A DNA stretch of 64,000 bases from Flavobacterium branchiarum (lineage in GTDB: Bacteria; Bacteroidota; Bacteroidia; Flavobacteriales; Flavobacteriaceae), in contig NZ_JAUFQQ010000005.1 of assembly GCF_030409845.1 (NCBI RefSeq), forward strand, positions 1,116,001 through 1,180,000, written 5' to 3'. Below the pieces are notes generated by a model. It made no database searches, had not been told where the DNA came from, and saw only the letters and a list, made by a program, of their open reading frames with translations. Within the stretch, counting starts at the first letter, position 1. Every line of letters starts with the position of its first letter. A program made the translations under genes and the position numbers. Below are positions 44,947 through 53,682 of the stretch, in pieces.

Positions 44947-45260
44947 TTTGTTATGGTTTAATTGTTGCTTTTGAGATTATTTAAAACAGTATCCTTTTTA
45001 GTGCATTTACTAAAAATATTGCGAAGAGAAGAATCAGTTTCATCATGATTTATATATTTAAAGCGAATATAATTACAGTACCAATTTGTTATTTATTGCG
45101 CAATTGAAAACCCGGTTTTAGCATTCAAATAATCGATACTGAAAAAATACATCATTCGTATGCTCAAACACTGTTTTTAGGTGTGATAACACTTTATTTA
45201 AAGCAAAGAACAAAGCAGACTTTTATATTTTATTATCTTGTTCCCTCTTAAAACATTATA
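44947..45260. other. Divergent intergenic region, propeller gene / LytS kinase
   Basis: 314 AT-rich bases. A 21-codon hydrophobic reading frame exists on the minus strand (about 44981-45046), but nothing supports its use. No repeat or clear promoter is seen. Confidence 0.4.
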
Positions 45261-46313
45261 ATGCAATTTTTAAAAAATATCGACCTAAAAAGGATCCTTT
45301 TACACTGTATCTATTGGATTTCCTTTTTGCTACTATACGTCAATGGAAAGTCAGATAATGATTCTTATTATGATTTTACGTTTGTTTATGTGTGGAAAAT
45401 TTTAGCGCAAGCAACTGCTGCTTACGGATTAATTTATTGGATTATCCCCAAGACACTTAATCGAAAGAAATATTTACTTTTTATACTTTTTGCGACAAGT
45501 TGGCTCTATTTTGTTTTTGCTCTTTTAATGATTTTTAAATTCTATTACCTAGAGCCAAAATTCCCTGGTTTCTTTGATGATTGGCTTGGACATAAAATGT
45601 CGATTCCCGAAAGATTAACTTCATTTAAATTGATCTTTAGAGAATTTTCTTTTATCACTTACCCTATTATCATTTTAGGCTTTATAAGTTTTAACCGCAA
45701 GCAACAACGCCTTTTAAAATTAGAGGAAGAAAAAAAATCAATGGAATTAAAAGTATTGAAGAATCAACTGAACCCTCATTTCCTATTCAATACTTTAAAT
45801 AATCTATATACACTAACACTGAAAAAGGATGACAAAGCACCTGAAGTAATTGCTAAATTATCTGAAATTTTAGACTTTGTTTTATACCGTTGCAATGAAG
45901 ATTATGTTTCTATTGAAAAAGAAATTGCCTTAATCGAAAATTATATTGCTTTGGAAAAACTCCGCTATAGCGAAAACAGATTAAATATTTCGTTTACCAA
46001 AAACATTCAGGAAAGCAATAAAATTTCGCCACTTATCATATTAACGTTTATAGAAAATGCTTTTAAACATGGTGTTATTAATGAGACTGAAAAAGCCAAC
46101 ATTAAGCTGAATTTAGAGAGTAAAAAAGGACAAATTATTTTTAGCATAGAGAATACAAAACCTCAAAATGATAGTACAGTAATTTCAGATAAATCAAAAA
46201 TCGGATTAGAAAACGTCCGAAAACAATTGGATTTATTATATCCAAAAAAACATCAATTAGAAATAGAAGAAACACAAAATACCTATACCGTTAAACTTGT
46301 TCTTACTCTTTAA
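45261..46313 (+). CDS. LytS-type sensor histidine kinase
   Basis: 350 residues. Four membrane helices in the first about 150 residues carry no extracellular sensor domain. The His_kinase block is LKNQLNPHFLFNTLNNLYTL with the phospho-acceptor His, followed by a degenerate HATPase (ILTFIENAFKHGVINETE, then KIGLENVRKQLDLLY). It partners with the LytTR regulator at 47.6 kb. The alpha/beta hydrolase gene lies between the two and all point the same way. Confidence 0.92.
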   Translation: MQFLKNIDLKRILLHCIYWISFLLLYVNGKSDNDSYYDFTFVYVWKILAQATAAYGLIYWIIPKTLNRKKYLLFILFATSWLYFVFALLMIFKFYYLEPKFPGFFDDWLGHKMSIPERLTSFKLIFREFSFITYPIIILGFISFNRKQQRLLKLEEEKKSMELKVLKNQLNPHFLFNTLNNLYTLTLKKDDKAPEVIAKLSEILDFVLYRCNEDYVSIEKEIALIENYIALEKLRYSENRLNISFTKNIQESNKISPLIILTFIENAFKHGVINETEKANIKLNLESKKGQIIFSIENTKPQNDSTVISDKSKIGLENVRKQLDLLYPKKHQLEIEETQNTYTVKLVLTL

Positions 46314-46359
46314 CATTCTTGAATCAACTTACTACCAAAAACTAATCATTTCAAATTTT

Positions 46360-47529
46360 ATGAAAAAACAATCCATCATTGTTAGTCTTTTTTTTGTTCT
46401 CTGTTTTATTACTGCAAATAGCCAATCTAAAACTATTGACACTTTGGTCGATGTCGGTAAGCACCGTATTCATTTTAAGATCGTAAAAGGGAAAGGCACA
46501 CCTATCCTTTTTGATGCAGGTGGAGGGAATGATGGTTCTGTATGGAATTCGATTCTAAAGCCTATTTCCGAATTAACAGATGCAACTTTAATAACATATG
46601 ACAGAGCTGGTTTTGGCACAAGTACTATTGATACTTTACAAACAGATGATTTGAAAAACGGAATTATAAGCAGTGTAGAAGATTTAGAAATCGGTCTAAA
46701 AAAACTTGGCTATGACAAAGAAATCATGTTAGTCTCACATTCTTATGGTGGCTATCTCTCAACTCTTTATGCTACAAGACATCCCAAACTTATTAAAGGT
46801 GTTATTTTAATTGACGTTAACCACAACTATTATGAAGATGGCTACATTGAAAAAGTACTTGCTACTCAAGACAAGCTTATACCGCAATGGAAAAAAACCA
46901 ACAAAGGCATTTATTATATGTCGGCAACTATCGTCGAAACTGTAAAAACAATGAGTAAGTTGTCGATACCTCAAAACATTCCTGTTATTGATTTTGTCAA
47001 CGAAATTCCTTTTTTAAAAACACCTGAAGAAATTGAACGTTGGAAAGAGTGTCATAAAAAATATGCTGCAAACAATTCTAACGTTACCAGTATAACTGCT
47101 TACGGTTGTGGTCATGCTATCTGGATCGACAATCCTCAATTAGTAATCACTACGATTGCTAAAATGTATGACAATGATTCTAAACAAAAAACAGAGATTC
47201 AAGAGCGCACTTTACAATACGCAATTCAATCTTTTAACGAAGGCAAAAAAGAGCAATTAGCGTACAATAATTCCGAAGACGACCTAAATAATTGGGGATA
47301 CGAATTATTACGCAAAAATGAAAATGAAAAAGCAACCGAAGTATTCAAACTTAATGTATTATTGAATCCTAAAAGCTCAAATGCGTATGATAGCTATGGC
47401 GAAGCTTTATTGAAAATTAATAAAAAAGAAGAAGCTATTGCTATGTATAAAAAATCTATTGCTCTTAATCCTGAGAACACAAACGGCAAAGAAGTTTTAG
47501 AACGCATTGTAAAAGAAACAACAAAATAA
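46360..47529 (+). CDS. Secreted alpha/beta hydrolase with C-terminal TPR repeats
   Basis: 389 residues from the ATG at 46360; a TTG extension overlapping the kinase is rejected. Signal peptide (MKKQSIIVSLFFVLCFITAN, cut near SQS). Hydrolase domain about 30-275: oxyanion turn DAGGGNDGSVWNSIL, nucleophile elbow MLVSHSYGGYLSTLYATRHP, Asp in VILIDVNHN and His in YGCGHAIWIDNP. After it come at least two TPR-like helical pairs (NWGYELLRKNENEKATEVFK; AYDSYGEALLKINKKEEAIA). The likely substrate is an ester or amide outside the cytoplasm. Encoded between a kinase and its regulator. Confidence 0.88.
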   Translation: MKKQSIIVSLFFVLCFITANSQSKTIDTLVDVGKHRIHFKIVKGKGTPILFDAGGGNDGSVWNSILKPISELTDATLITYDRAGFGTSTIDTLQTDDLKNGIISSVEDLEIGLKKLGYDKEIMLVSHSYGGYLSTLYATRHPKLIKGVILIDVNHNYYEDGYIEKVLATQDKLIPQWKKTNKGIYYMSATIVETVKTMSKLSIPQNIPVIDFVNEIPFLKTPEEIERWKECHKKYAANNSNVTSITAYGCGHAIWIDNPQLVITTIAKMYDNDSKQKTEIQERTLQYAIQSFNEGKKEQLAYNNSEDDLNNWGYELLRKNENEKATEVFKLNVLLNPKSSNAYDSYGEALLKINKKEEAIAMYKKSIALNPENTNGKEVLERIVKETTK

Positions 47530-47588
47530 ATAGACTAGATTATAAACAAATAGATTAAAATTACATCTATTAAATATAAAACTTTCAA

Positions 47589-48287
47589 ATGAAATATAAA
47601 TGCATTATTGTCGACGACGAACCTTTGGCTAGAGAGTTAATTGCATCTCATCTCACTAATTTTGATAATTTTGAACTAGTCGATTCATTTGAAAACGCAT
47701 TAAAAGCCTATACATTTTTAGAAACAAATACTGTTGATTTATTATTCCTTGATATTGAAATGCCACTGTTAAAAGGAAATGATTTTTTAAAGAAACTAAA
47801 AAATCCACCCAAAGTAATATTTACAACTGCTTATCGCGAATATGCCATCGAAGGATACGAGCTCAATGTTATTGATTACCTTTTAAAACCAATTACTTTT
47901 GACCGTTTTTTTGTTTCAATAGAGAAGTTTAAACAATTACAAGCTCCAAGAAAAGAAGAAAAAGCAAATCCGGAAAATCATATTTTTGTATCAAGTGGGA
48001 ATAGAAATATCAAGATAATTTTTGAAGATATTTTATATATAGAAAGTCTAAAAGATTACATCACGATTCATCTTGAAAATGGAATATCACATCATCTTAA
48101 ACAGAACATTTCTACTTTCGAAAAAGTACTAGATTCAAATTTTGTTCGAGTGCACCGCTCTTTTATTATTCAAACAAAAAAACTAACTGCTTACACTAAA
48201 AATGAAGTCGAGATAAACACAATAGAAATACCAATAGGAAGTAGCTATAAAGAAAATTGGCTACTGTATCTAAATAAAATTAGGTAA
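47589..48287 (+). CDS. LytTR-family response regulator
   Basis: 232 residues. Receiver domain with VDDEPLAREL, phospho-acceptor Asp in LLFLDIEMPLLKGNDFL, Thr in IFTTAYREYAIEGYEL and Lys in DYLLKPITFDRF. The LytTR DNA-binding domain occupies the last 100 residues (FEDILYIESLKDYITIHLEN; FVRVHRSFIIQTKKLTAYTK). Pairs with the LytS-type kinase two genes upstream. A terminator follows. Confidence 0.94.
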   Translation: MKYKCIIVDDEPLARELIASHLTNFDNFELVDSFENALKAYTFLETNTVDLLFLDIEMPLLKGNDFLKKLKNPPKVIFTTAYREYAIEGYELNVIDYLLKPITFDRFFVSIEKFKQLQAPRKEEKANPENHIFVSSGNRNIKIIFEDILYIESLKDYITIHLENGISHHLKQNISTFEKVLDSNFVRVHRSFIIQTKKLTAYTKNEVEINTIEIPIGSSYKENWLLYLNKIR

Positions 48288-48319
48288 CTATCATATAATT
48301 TTAAGCAGATTTGATAAAA

Positions 48320-48350
48320 TTAATCCCGAATCACTTCGGGATTTTTTTAT
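48320..48350 (+). terminator. Terminator of the LytS-hydrolase-LytTR operon
   Basis: 9-bp stem AATCCCGAA/TTCGGGATT (48322-48343) and a T-run. It overlaps the end of the convergent RhuM gene by a few bases. Confidence 0.88.
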
Positions 48351-49495
48351 TCTTTATCTACTTTTGGATTGAAGTCTAACCCCTTTTTAAGTTTTTGGTC
48401 AAAATCTGATAATTGTTTAATTGCTTTTGTAGCTAAAGGATTCATACTAACCGAATCAATTTCTTTAGGTAATACACCTGTACTTCTGATACTTTCAACA
48501 ACTTTATCAAAATCAGATTTGTATTCAATATCTTGTACTACTCTAAATTTTTCATATTCTTTCTCAGCAAATTTTTTAGCAACATCTGTTTTTATTTTTC
48601 CTGCATCCTTTAAAAGGTCATAATCATTAAAATCAAGAAATGCATCTAACTTTCCAGACCATTCTTTCATTGTCATTATTTTGCCTTTTTTCGCTTGATT
48701 TTCAGCATAATCAAGATACATAGTCACTATTCTATTTAGTTCTGATATTTCATCTTCAGTAAGGTAGTTTTTAGCAACACCTACATCGGTTTTTAGAATT
48801 TTCCCTCCACTTTTAGAGTTTTTCCACGTAGTTAAACCCATATTTGGATTTTCTGAGTTAGCTCTTAGCTTTATTATTTCAGACGCGGTATGATTTGTTA
48901 TTGCAAACTCTAATTTATTTTGAACAGTAGCAAAAAAAGTACTAGTTATTTTTGCTTTAGAATCATAATCTGATGCTGTTGCATACAAGTCCGTTATTTT
49001 TTGATAAAACCTTCTTTCGCTGGCACGTATTTCTCTTATACGCTCTAATAATTCTTCAAAATAATCCTTCCCAAATAGATTTTTGCCCTGTTTTAGCCTA
49101 TCATCATCTAATGCAAAGCCTTTTATTAGATATTCCTTTAAGATTGATGTAGCCCATATTCTAAACAAAGTAGCTTTTTGAGAATTTACTCTATATCCAA
49201 CAGATATTATAGCATCTAAATTATAAAACTCTATATTTCTTTGAACATTTCTTGAACCTTCTAATTGAACTGTCAAGATTTCTTTGACAGTTGCAAATTT
49301 GTTCAGTTCTCCTTCATCATATATATTACTTAAGTGATAACTGATATTTTGTTTAGTAGTTTCAAAAATTTCACCCATGCTATTTTGAGACACCCAAACT
49401 GTTTGATTTTCTTCATCCAAAATAACCTTTATACTTGTATTACCTTCACTAGAAGAATAAAACATGAATTTTGTGTCTTTTTCCGAATTATACAT
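48347..49495 (-). CDS. RhuM-family protein
   Basis: 382 residues. The N-terminus reads SIKVILDEENQTVWVSQNSM, then TTKQNISYHLSNIYDEGEL, a DNA-binding-like Bro-N-type start. Next is the RhuM core NIEFYNLDAIISVGYRVNSQ followed by KATLFRIWATSILKEYLIKG. The remaining half is helical. RhuM was named in a Salmonella pathogenicity island and is common beside mobile elements; its activity is uncertain, with toxin or virulence roles proposed. Here it is next to a dead transposase gene, pointing to acquisition by transfer. Confidence 0.88.
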   Translation of the reverse strand: MYNSEKDTKFMFYSSSEGNTSIKVILDEENQTVWVSQNSMGEIFETTKQNISYHLSNIYDEGELNKFATVKEILTVQLEGSRNVQRNIEFYNLDAIISVGYRVNSQKATLFRIWATSILKEYLIKGFALDDDRLKQGKNLFGKDYFEELLERIREIRASERRFYQKITDLYATASDYDSKAKITSTFFATVQNKLEFAITNHTASEIIKLRANSENPNMGLTTWKNSKSGGKILKTDVGVAKNYLTEDEISELNRIVTMYLDYAENQAKKGKIMTMKEWSGKLDAFLDFNDYDLLKDAGKIKTDVAKKFAEKEYEKFRVVQDIEYKSDFDKVVESIRSTGVLPKEIDSVSMNPLATKAIKQLSDFDQKLKKGLDFNPKVDKE

Positions 49496-49654
49496 TAATT
49501 ACATTTTATAAGTTGAATGATTATTTGAATTTGAAAGTAATAAATTAGAATACTAAAGAACAAACACGTAATTACATTAGTTTTTAAATTACCGCTCAAT
49601 TGTTTCAGTTTTATCTTTTGCCATTTACATAAGTTCTATCTCTCTCACAACTAC

Positions 49655-50047
49655 TTAATCTAATTCGTTGTTGTTTTCAATACCGAAACATTTTTTAATC
49701 CTTTGCAACATAAACCACGCTGATTTTTGAGTGATACTTAAATCACGTCCTAATTGTAAAGACGAAATTCCTTTTTTATGAGAAGTAACCAAATAAATAG
49801 CAAGAAACCATTTTTGTAATTCCATTTTAGTATTATCAAATAAGGTATCGGTTTTAACGTTGAAATACTTCCCAGTATTTTTGCATTTGTACTTATTGCT
49901 TTTACAAACATATACCTTTGATGAAGCATCAAAAGGACTTATTACGTTACCATCCCAACGCAAAGCTTCCAAGTGATCAATACATTTTTGCTCATCTGGA
50001 AATGCTTTAATTAGGTCTAAAGTCGATTTAAAATCTTGGGGGATCAT
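49655..50047 (-). pseudogene. IS1595-like transposase remnant
   Basis: 130 residues from the ATG at 50047 cover the zinc-ribbon and linker part of an IS1595/ISXO2-type transposase: FPDEQKCIDHLEALRWDGNV, then YKCKNTGKYFNVKTDTLFDN, then KKGISSLQLGRDLSITQKSA. The reading frame stops just before the DDE catalytic domain. In another frame, bases near 49620-49650 still encode DRTYVNGK, a worn copy of the DETYVGGK motif. One zinc-ligand Cys also appears lost. So the element is dead. No clear terminal repeats were found. Confidence 0.8.
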
Positions 50048-50145
50048 GGCGATTACATTTAATTGCAAAACAAATATAGAACTTATTTACACCAAAACCT
50101 GAGTTACTTAGTGTAAAATAATACATCACTAAATAAAATCAAATA

Positions 50146-50192
50146 GCAAAACCCCACAAACTTCAGGCGATTCTGAAATTAGTGGGGTTTGT
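50146..50192 (-). terminator. Terminator of alkaline phosphatase gene
   Basis: A strong stem AAACCCCAC/GTGGGGTTT continues inward as CTTCAG/CTGAAA (50149-50190), with T-rich sequence on both sides. Confidence 0.82.
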
Positions 50193-50210
50193 TTCTTTTT
50201 GTGAAGTAAA

Positions 50211-51629
50211 TTAAAACTTATTCTCTACCTCAGCAGCTTGTAACATCAAATAATGTAAATCTGTATTTTTCACAAAAGGCTTTAAAAGTTCGCTTCCTGG
50301 GCCAAACATTGCCAATTCGACATAATCAGCAGAGTGATCCATACTGATCCAACCTACAGAATTTATTTTACCCTGCATTTCTGCAAACGCTTTATAGGGT
50401 AATTTTTTGTAATTGTACAATCCATCTTCCTTATGCAATCCATCATAATAACTCAAAACTGTTTTTGCATCATCATCAGAAACCGAATGTCCGTTAGCCT
50501 TTTCAATAATTTCTTTTACTTGCGAAATAGAAGAATCTGGTTTAATTTGATTTAAAATCCATTCGTTAGTCTGCGTATATTTCTGAATACTATCAAAATT
50601 CTCATTGGCGTATTTACCATAAATAATCCCTGGATTAGCATTTCCGTGATCTGTAGTAATAATGACCAACGTTTCTTTGTCTTTTTCAGCAAAATCAATT
50701 GCAATTTTTACTGCTTCATCAAACTCAATTTGATCATTAATCAAACCTGCAATATCATTACCATGAGCAGCCCAATCAACCTTTCCGCTTTCTATTTGCA
50801 AAACAAAACCATTTTTATGGTCTTTCATTCTGTCAATCGCTTTCTGAGCCATTTCGGCTAAACTTGGAATTGTTTTCTTAAGATTTTCATCACTATTTCT
50901 ATCTACATAATACGGAAGACCATCTTCTGAAAACACTCCTAAAATAGGTTTAGAATTAGAAGCTGCTTCCATATCAGAGCGAGTATTCACAACCTGATAT
51001 CCTTTGGCTCTAAAAGCAGCATACATGTCTTTTTTGTCTTTTCTTACTTCTGGTTTAAAATAATTTGAACCTCCCCCCATCATAACATCAAAACCAAGGT
51101 CTAAGTATTGTTCAGCGATATCGTCCTGAGCATTTCTACTCTTACTATTTACGCAAAAACCAGCAGGAGTTGCATGCGTTATTGGAACCGTAGTTACACA
51201 ACCAGCCATTTTACCTGATTTCTTGAATTTTTGCCAAATCGGTAAATGTGGTTCTCCTTGAGGACTAACATTAAGCACTCCATTGTTTACTCTAAAACCA
51301 CCTCCCCACGAAGAACTAGCAGCTGATGAATCGGTCACAATAGAATTAGCCGAAGCTGTATCCATTAGCGCTCTCGAAACTCTATTGTCTTTATATAACT
51401 GAATCCAATTGGATCCTTTTCCTGTTTTTCTGTTTAAGTACAAATCAGCCATGTTTAGAGTACCTGTACTCATCCCATCACTAACTAAAAGAATAATATT
51501 TTTGGCTTTCTTGTTTTTATTAACTGATTCTAAATCCAAGATATTAGCCGAACCCTGAAACGGATTCATAACTGCTGCTCCAATTGTAAATAAAGAGCCA
51601 TTTCTAAAAAACTTCCTTCTATCCATCAT
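50211..51629 (-). CDS. Alkaline phosphatase with Tat-like signal
   Basis: 472 residues from the ATG at 51629; a TTG eight codons earlier can extend the frame. The N-terminus MMDRRKFFRNGSLFTIGAAV has a twin-arginine motif and mild hydrophobic stretch. Metal and nucleophile blocks of the PhoA superfamily are present: NIILLVSDGMSTG, SIVTDSSAASSSWGGG (nucleophile Ser), HATPAGFCVNSKSRNAQDD, QIESGKVDWAAHGND and IITTDHGNANPG. Releases phosphate from organic esters outside the inner membrane. It would be exported folded by the Tat system, for which tatA lies in the same window. Confidence 0.92.
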   Translation of the reverse strand: MMDRRKFFRNGSLFTIGAAVMNPFQGSANILDLESVNKNKKAKNIILLVSDGMSTGTLNMADLYLNRKTGKGSNWIQLYKDNRVSRALMDTASANSIVTDSSAASSSWGGGFRVNNGVLNVSPQGEPHLPIWQKFKKSGKMAGCVTTVPITHATPAGFCVNSKSRNAQDDIAEQYLDLGFDVMMGGGSNYFKPEVRKDKKDMYAAFRAKGYQVVNTRSDMEAASNSKPILGVFSEDGLPYYVDRNSDENLKKTIPSLAEMAQKAIDRMKDHKNGFVLQIESGKVDWAAHGNDIAGLINDQIEFDEAVKIAIDFAEKDKETLVIITTDHGNANPGIIYGKYANENFDSIQKYTQTNEWILNQIKPDSSISQVKEIIEKANGHSVSDDDAKTVLSYYDGLHKEDGLYNYKKLPYKAFAEMQGKINSVGWISMDHSADYVELAMFGPGSELLKPFVKNTDLHYLMLQAAEVENKF

Positions 51630-51720
51630 TACTTTGTTTTGTAAGTGTTTCAAAGATAAAAAAATACACTTAGCAACAAAATTATCTTTGTGTTATCATA
51701 CCAATTATCGTCATAAAAAC

Positions 51721-51754
51721 ACAAAACCCCATCATATATATGACAGGGTTTTAT
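51721..51754 (-). terminator. Terminator of rsmG
   Basis: Minus-strand stem AAAACCC/GGGTTTT with an inner TCAT/GACA-type mismatch-rich loop and a short T tail. Confidence 0.6.
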
Positions 51755-51775
51755 AGTAAATCGTATTAAGAAAAT

Positions 51776-52405
51776 TTAAACTGTAAACTTTAAAGGCAAG
51801 TGAACTACTTTTTTTGTTTCAAAAAATTCATCTTCAAAGAAATCAGTCAAATTGTATTCTGTAGCTTTAGGGAAATCTTTCAACTCTTCGGTTAAGTCTC
51901 CTCCTTTAAGATATAAGATTCCGTTTTTAAGTTCGTGCTTGTGTTTTTTCTTGATTTTATCTTTAATCCAAGAAACAAAATCAGGCATATTAGTTACAGC
52001 ACGACTTACGATAAAATCAAAATCGCCCTTTACATTTTCAGCACGAAGCTGTTCTGCTTTTACATTCTTTAAATCCAAAGCATCTACAACACCTTGAACT
52101 ACTTTTATCTTTTTAGCGATAACATCAATTAAATGAAAACGAGTTTCAGGAAAAAGTATCGCCAGAGGAATACCCGGAAATCCACCACCAGTCCCCACAT
52201 CAAGAACATAAGTTCCTGGTTCAAATTTCATGATTTTTGCAATCCCTAACGAATGTAAAATGTGTTTTGTATATAAGGAATCAATGTCTTTTCTAGAAAT
52301 AACATTGATTTTTTCATTCCAATCGTGATATAAAAAGTCTAATTTTTGAAATTGTTCGATTTGAAGTTCGGTCAAATCAGGAAAATATTTCAATATCTCG
52401 TCCAT
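51776..52405 (-). CDS. rsmG: 16S rRNA (guanine-527 N7) methyltransferase
   Basis: 209 residues. SAM motif VLDVGTGGGFPGIPLAILFP, then FHLIDVIAKKIKVVQGVVDA and FIVSRAVTNMPDFVSWI, all typical of RsmG/GidB. N-terminal block LDFLYHDWNEKINVISRKDI is also diagnostic. Modifies G527 of 16S rRNA. Single gene, divergent from the desaturase. Confidence 0.96.
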   Translation of the reverse strand: MDEILKYFPDLTELQIEQFQKLDFLYHDWNEKINVISRKDIDSLYTKHILHSLGIAKIMKFEPGTYVLDVGTGGGFPGIPLAILFPETRFHLIDVIAKKIKVVQGVVDALDLKNVKAEQLRAENVKGDFDFIVSRAVTNMPDFVSWIKDKIKKKHKHELKNGILYLKGGDLTEELKDFPKATEYNLTDFFEDEFFETKKVVHLPLKFTV

Positions 52406-52421
52406 TGTTCTATTTTTTTAA

Positions 52422-52429
52422 CAAAAGTA
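52422..52429 (-). promoter_or_regulatory. Candidate -7 box for rsmG
   Basis: Minus strand TACTTTTG, an exact TAnnTTTG match, 17 bases before the start. Confidence 0.5.
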
Positions 52430-52485
52430 CTACTTTACGATTGAAATATTTAACTCAATTTTGCAAAATGAAAATTTATAATAAT

Positions 52486-52493
52486 TATCTTTG
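52486..52493 (+). promoter_or_regulatory. Promoter of fatty-acid desaturase
   Basis: TATCTTTG with a TTG at 52461-52463, a 22-base spacer. Both elements of the Bacteroidota consensus are present. Confidence 0.6.
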
Positions 52494-52512
52494 AAAACTA
52501 TTTAATTTCATT

Positions 52513-53610
52513 ATGAATAACACTGCGCCTACTTTTGCAAGACAAGACAATCTGAAATTTTTCAGAACACTTAACTCACGGGTTAACAATTACTTTAAAG
52601 AAAATAATATTCAGAAAACTGGAAACTGGAAATTACACTTAAAAGCAGTTATACTTTTTGCTGTTTTTTTAACTCCTTATTTTTTAATCCTTACACTTAA
52701 CATGCCATTTTGGGTAATGCTTCTATTATCAATTGTAATTGGTATCGGAATGGCTGGTATTGGAATGAATGTAATGCATGATGGTAATCATGGTTCTTTT
52801 TCTAATAAAAACTGGATTAATAAATTCATGGGGGGAACAATTTACGTTCTAGCAGGAAATGTTTACAACTGGCAAGTACAACATAATGTTTTACACCATA
52901 CTTATACAAATATTCCTGGGCATGATGAAGATCTTGATGCTGGAAGAATTATACGTTTTACAAAACACGCAGAATGGCATAAATTTCACCGTTTTCAACA
53001 TTATTATTCTGTTTTCTTATATGGTTTATTGACTTTTAATTGGGCAATCACAACTGATTTTAAGCAAATGCGTAACTACTTAAAAAGAAAACTATCTTAT
53101 GGTGAACCAAAAAACCCGAAAATTCTTTGGACAACTCTAATTATAACTAAAGTCATATATGTATCAATTTGGATTGTTTTACCAATCTTGATTGGAATTA
53201 CATGGTGGAAAGTACTTATCGGATTTTTTGTAATGCACTATACAGCTGGATTAATTTTAAGCATCGTGTTTCAATTGGCACACGTTGTAGAAGAAACTAC
53301 AAATCCATCTCCAAATGAATTAGGAGAAATGGACAACACTTGGGCAATTCACCAATTATTTACTACAACCAATTTTGCTCCTAAAAATGCTATTGTAAAT
53401 TGGTATACTGGGGGATTAAATCACCAAATCGAGCATCACATTTTTCCAAACATATGTCACATTCATTATGGGAAAATTGCAAAAATTGTAAAAGAGACTG
53501 CAAATGAATGCAACTTGCCTTACTACGAATACAAAACAATGGGAAGTGCTATTGTTGCTCACTTTAAACATTTGCGTGAGTTAGGTATGAAACCAGGATT
53601 ATCTGCTTAA
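52513..53610 (+). CDS. Membrane fatty-acid (acyl-CoA type) desaturase
   Basis: 365 residues. The three His boxes of di-iron membrane desaturases are present: MHDGNHGSF (HxxxH), VQHNVLHHTYTNIPG (HxxxHH) and LNHQIEHHIFPNICHIHYGK (QxxHH). Two pairs of membrane helices lie at about 47-90 and 215-265. Introduces a cis double bond into membrane acyl chains, probably for fluidity at low temperature. The Q in the third box suggests a front-end or linoleoyl-CoA type; regioselectivity is not certain. Confidence 0.93.
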   Translation: MNNTAPTFARQDNLKFFRTLNSRVNNYFKENNIQKTGNWKLHLKAVILFAVFLTPYFLILTLNMPFWVMLLLSIVIGIGMAGIGMNVMHDGNHGSFSNKNWINKFMGGTIYVLAGNVYNWQVQHNVLHHTYTNIPGHDEDLDAGRIIRFTKHAEWHKFHRFQHYYSVFLYGLLTFNWAITTDFKQMRNYLKRKLSYGEPKNPKILWTTLIITKVIYVSIWIVLPILIGITWWKVLIGFFVMHYTAGLILSIVFQLAHVVEETTNPSPNELGEMDNTWAIHQLFTTTNFAPKNAIVNWYTGGLNHQIEHHIFPNICHIHYGKIAKIVKETANECNLPYYEYKTMGSAIVAHFKHLRELGMKPGLSA

Positions 53611-53682
53611 ACTAAAAAATAACTACTAATAATTAACCCTCCTCAATTACAGTTAGAGTTGAGGACATTCAAAAATTTTATA

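Noticed and set aside
44981..45046. 21-codon hydrophobic frame (MMKLILLFAIFLVNALKR) on the minus strand
   Set aside because: It looks like a signal peptide, but it is too short and there is no support from conservation or promoter.
46297..46359. Earlier TTG start of the alpha/beta hydrolase
   Set aside because: It overlaps the kinase gene and would precede the clear signal peptide.
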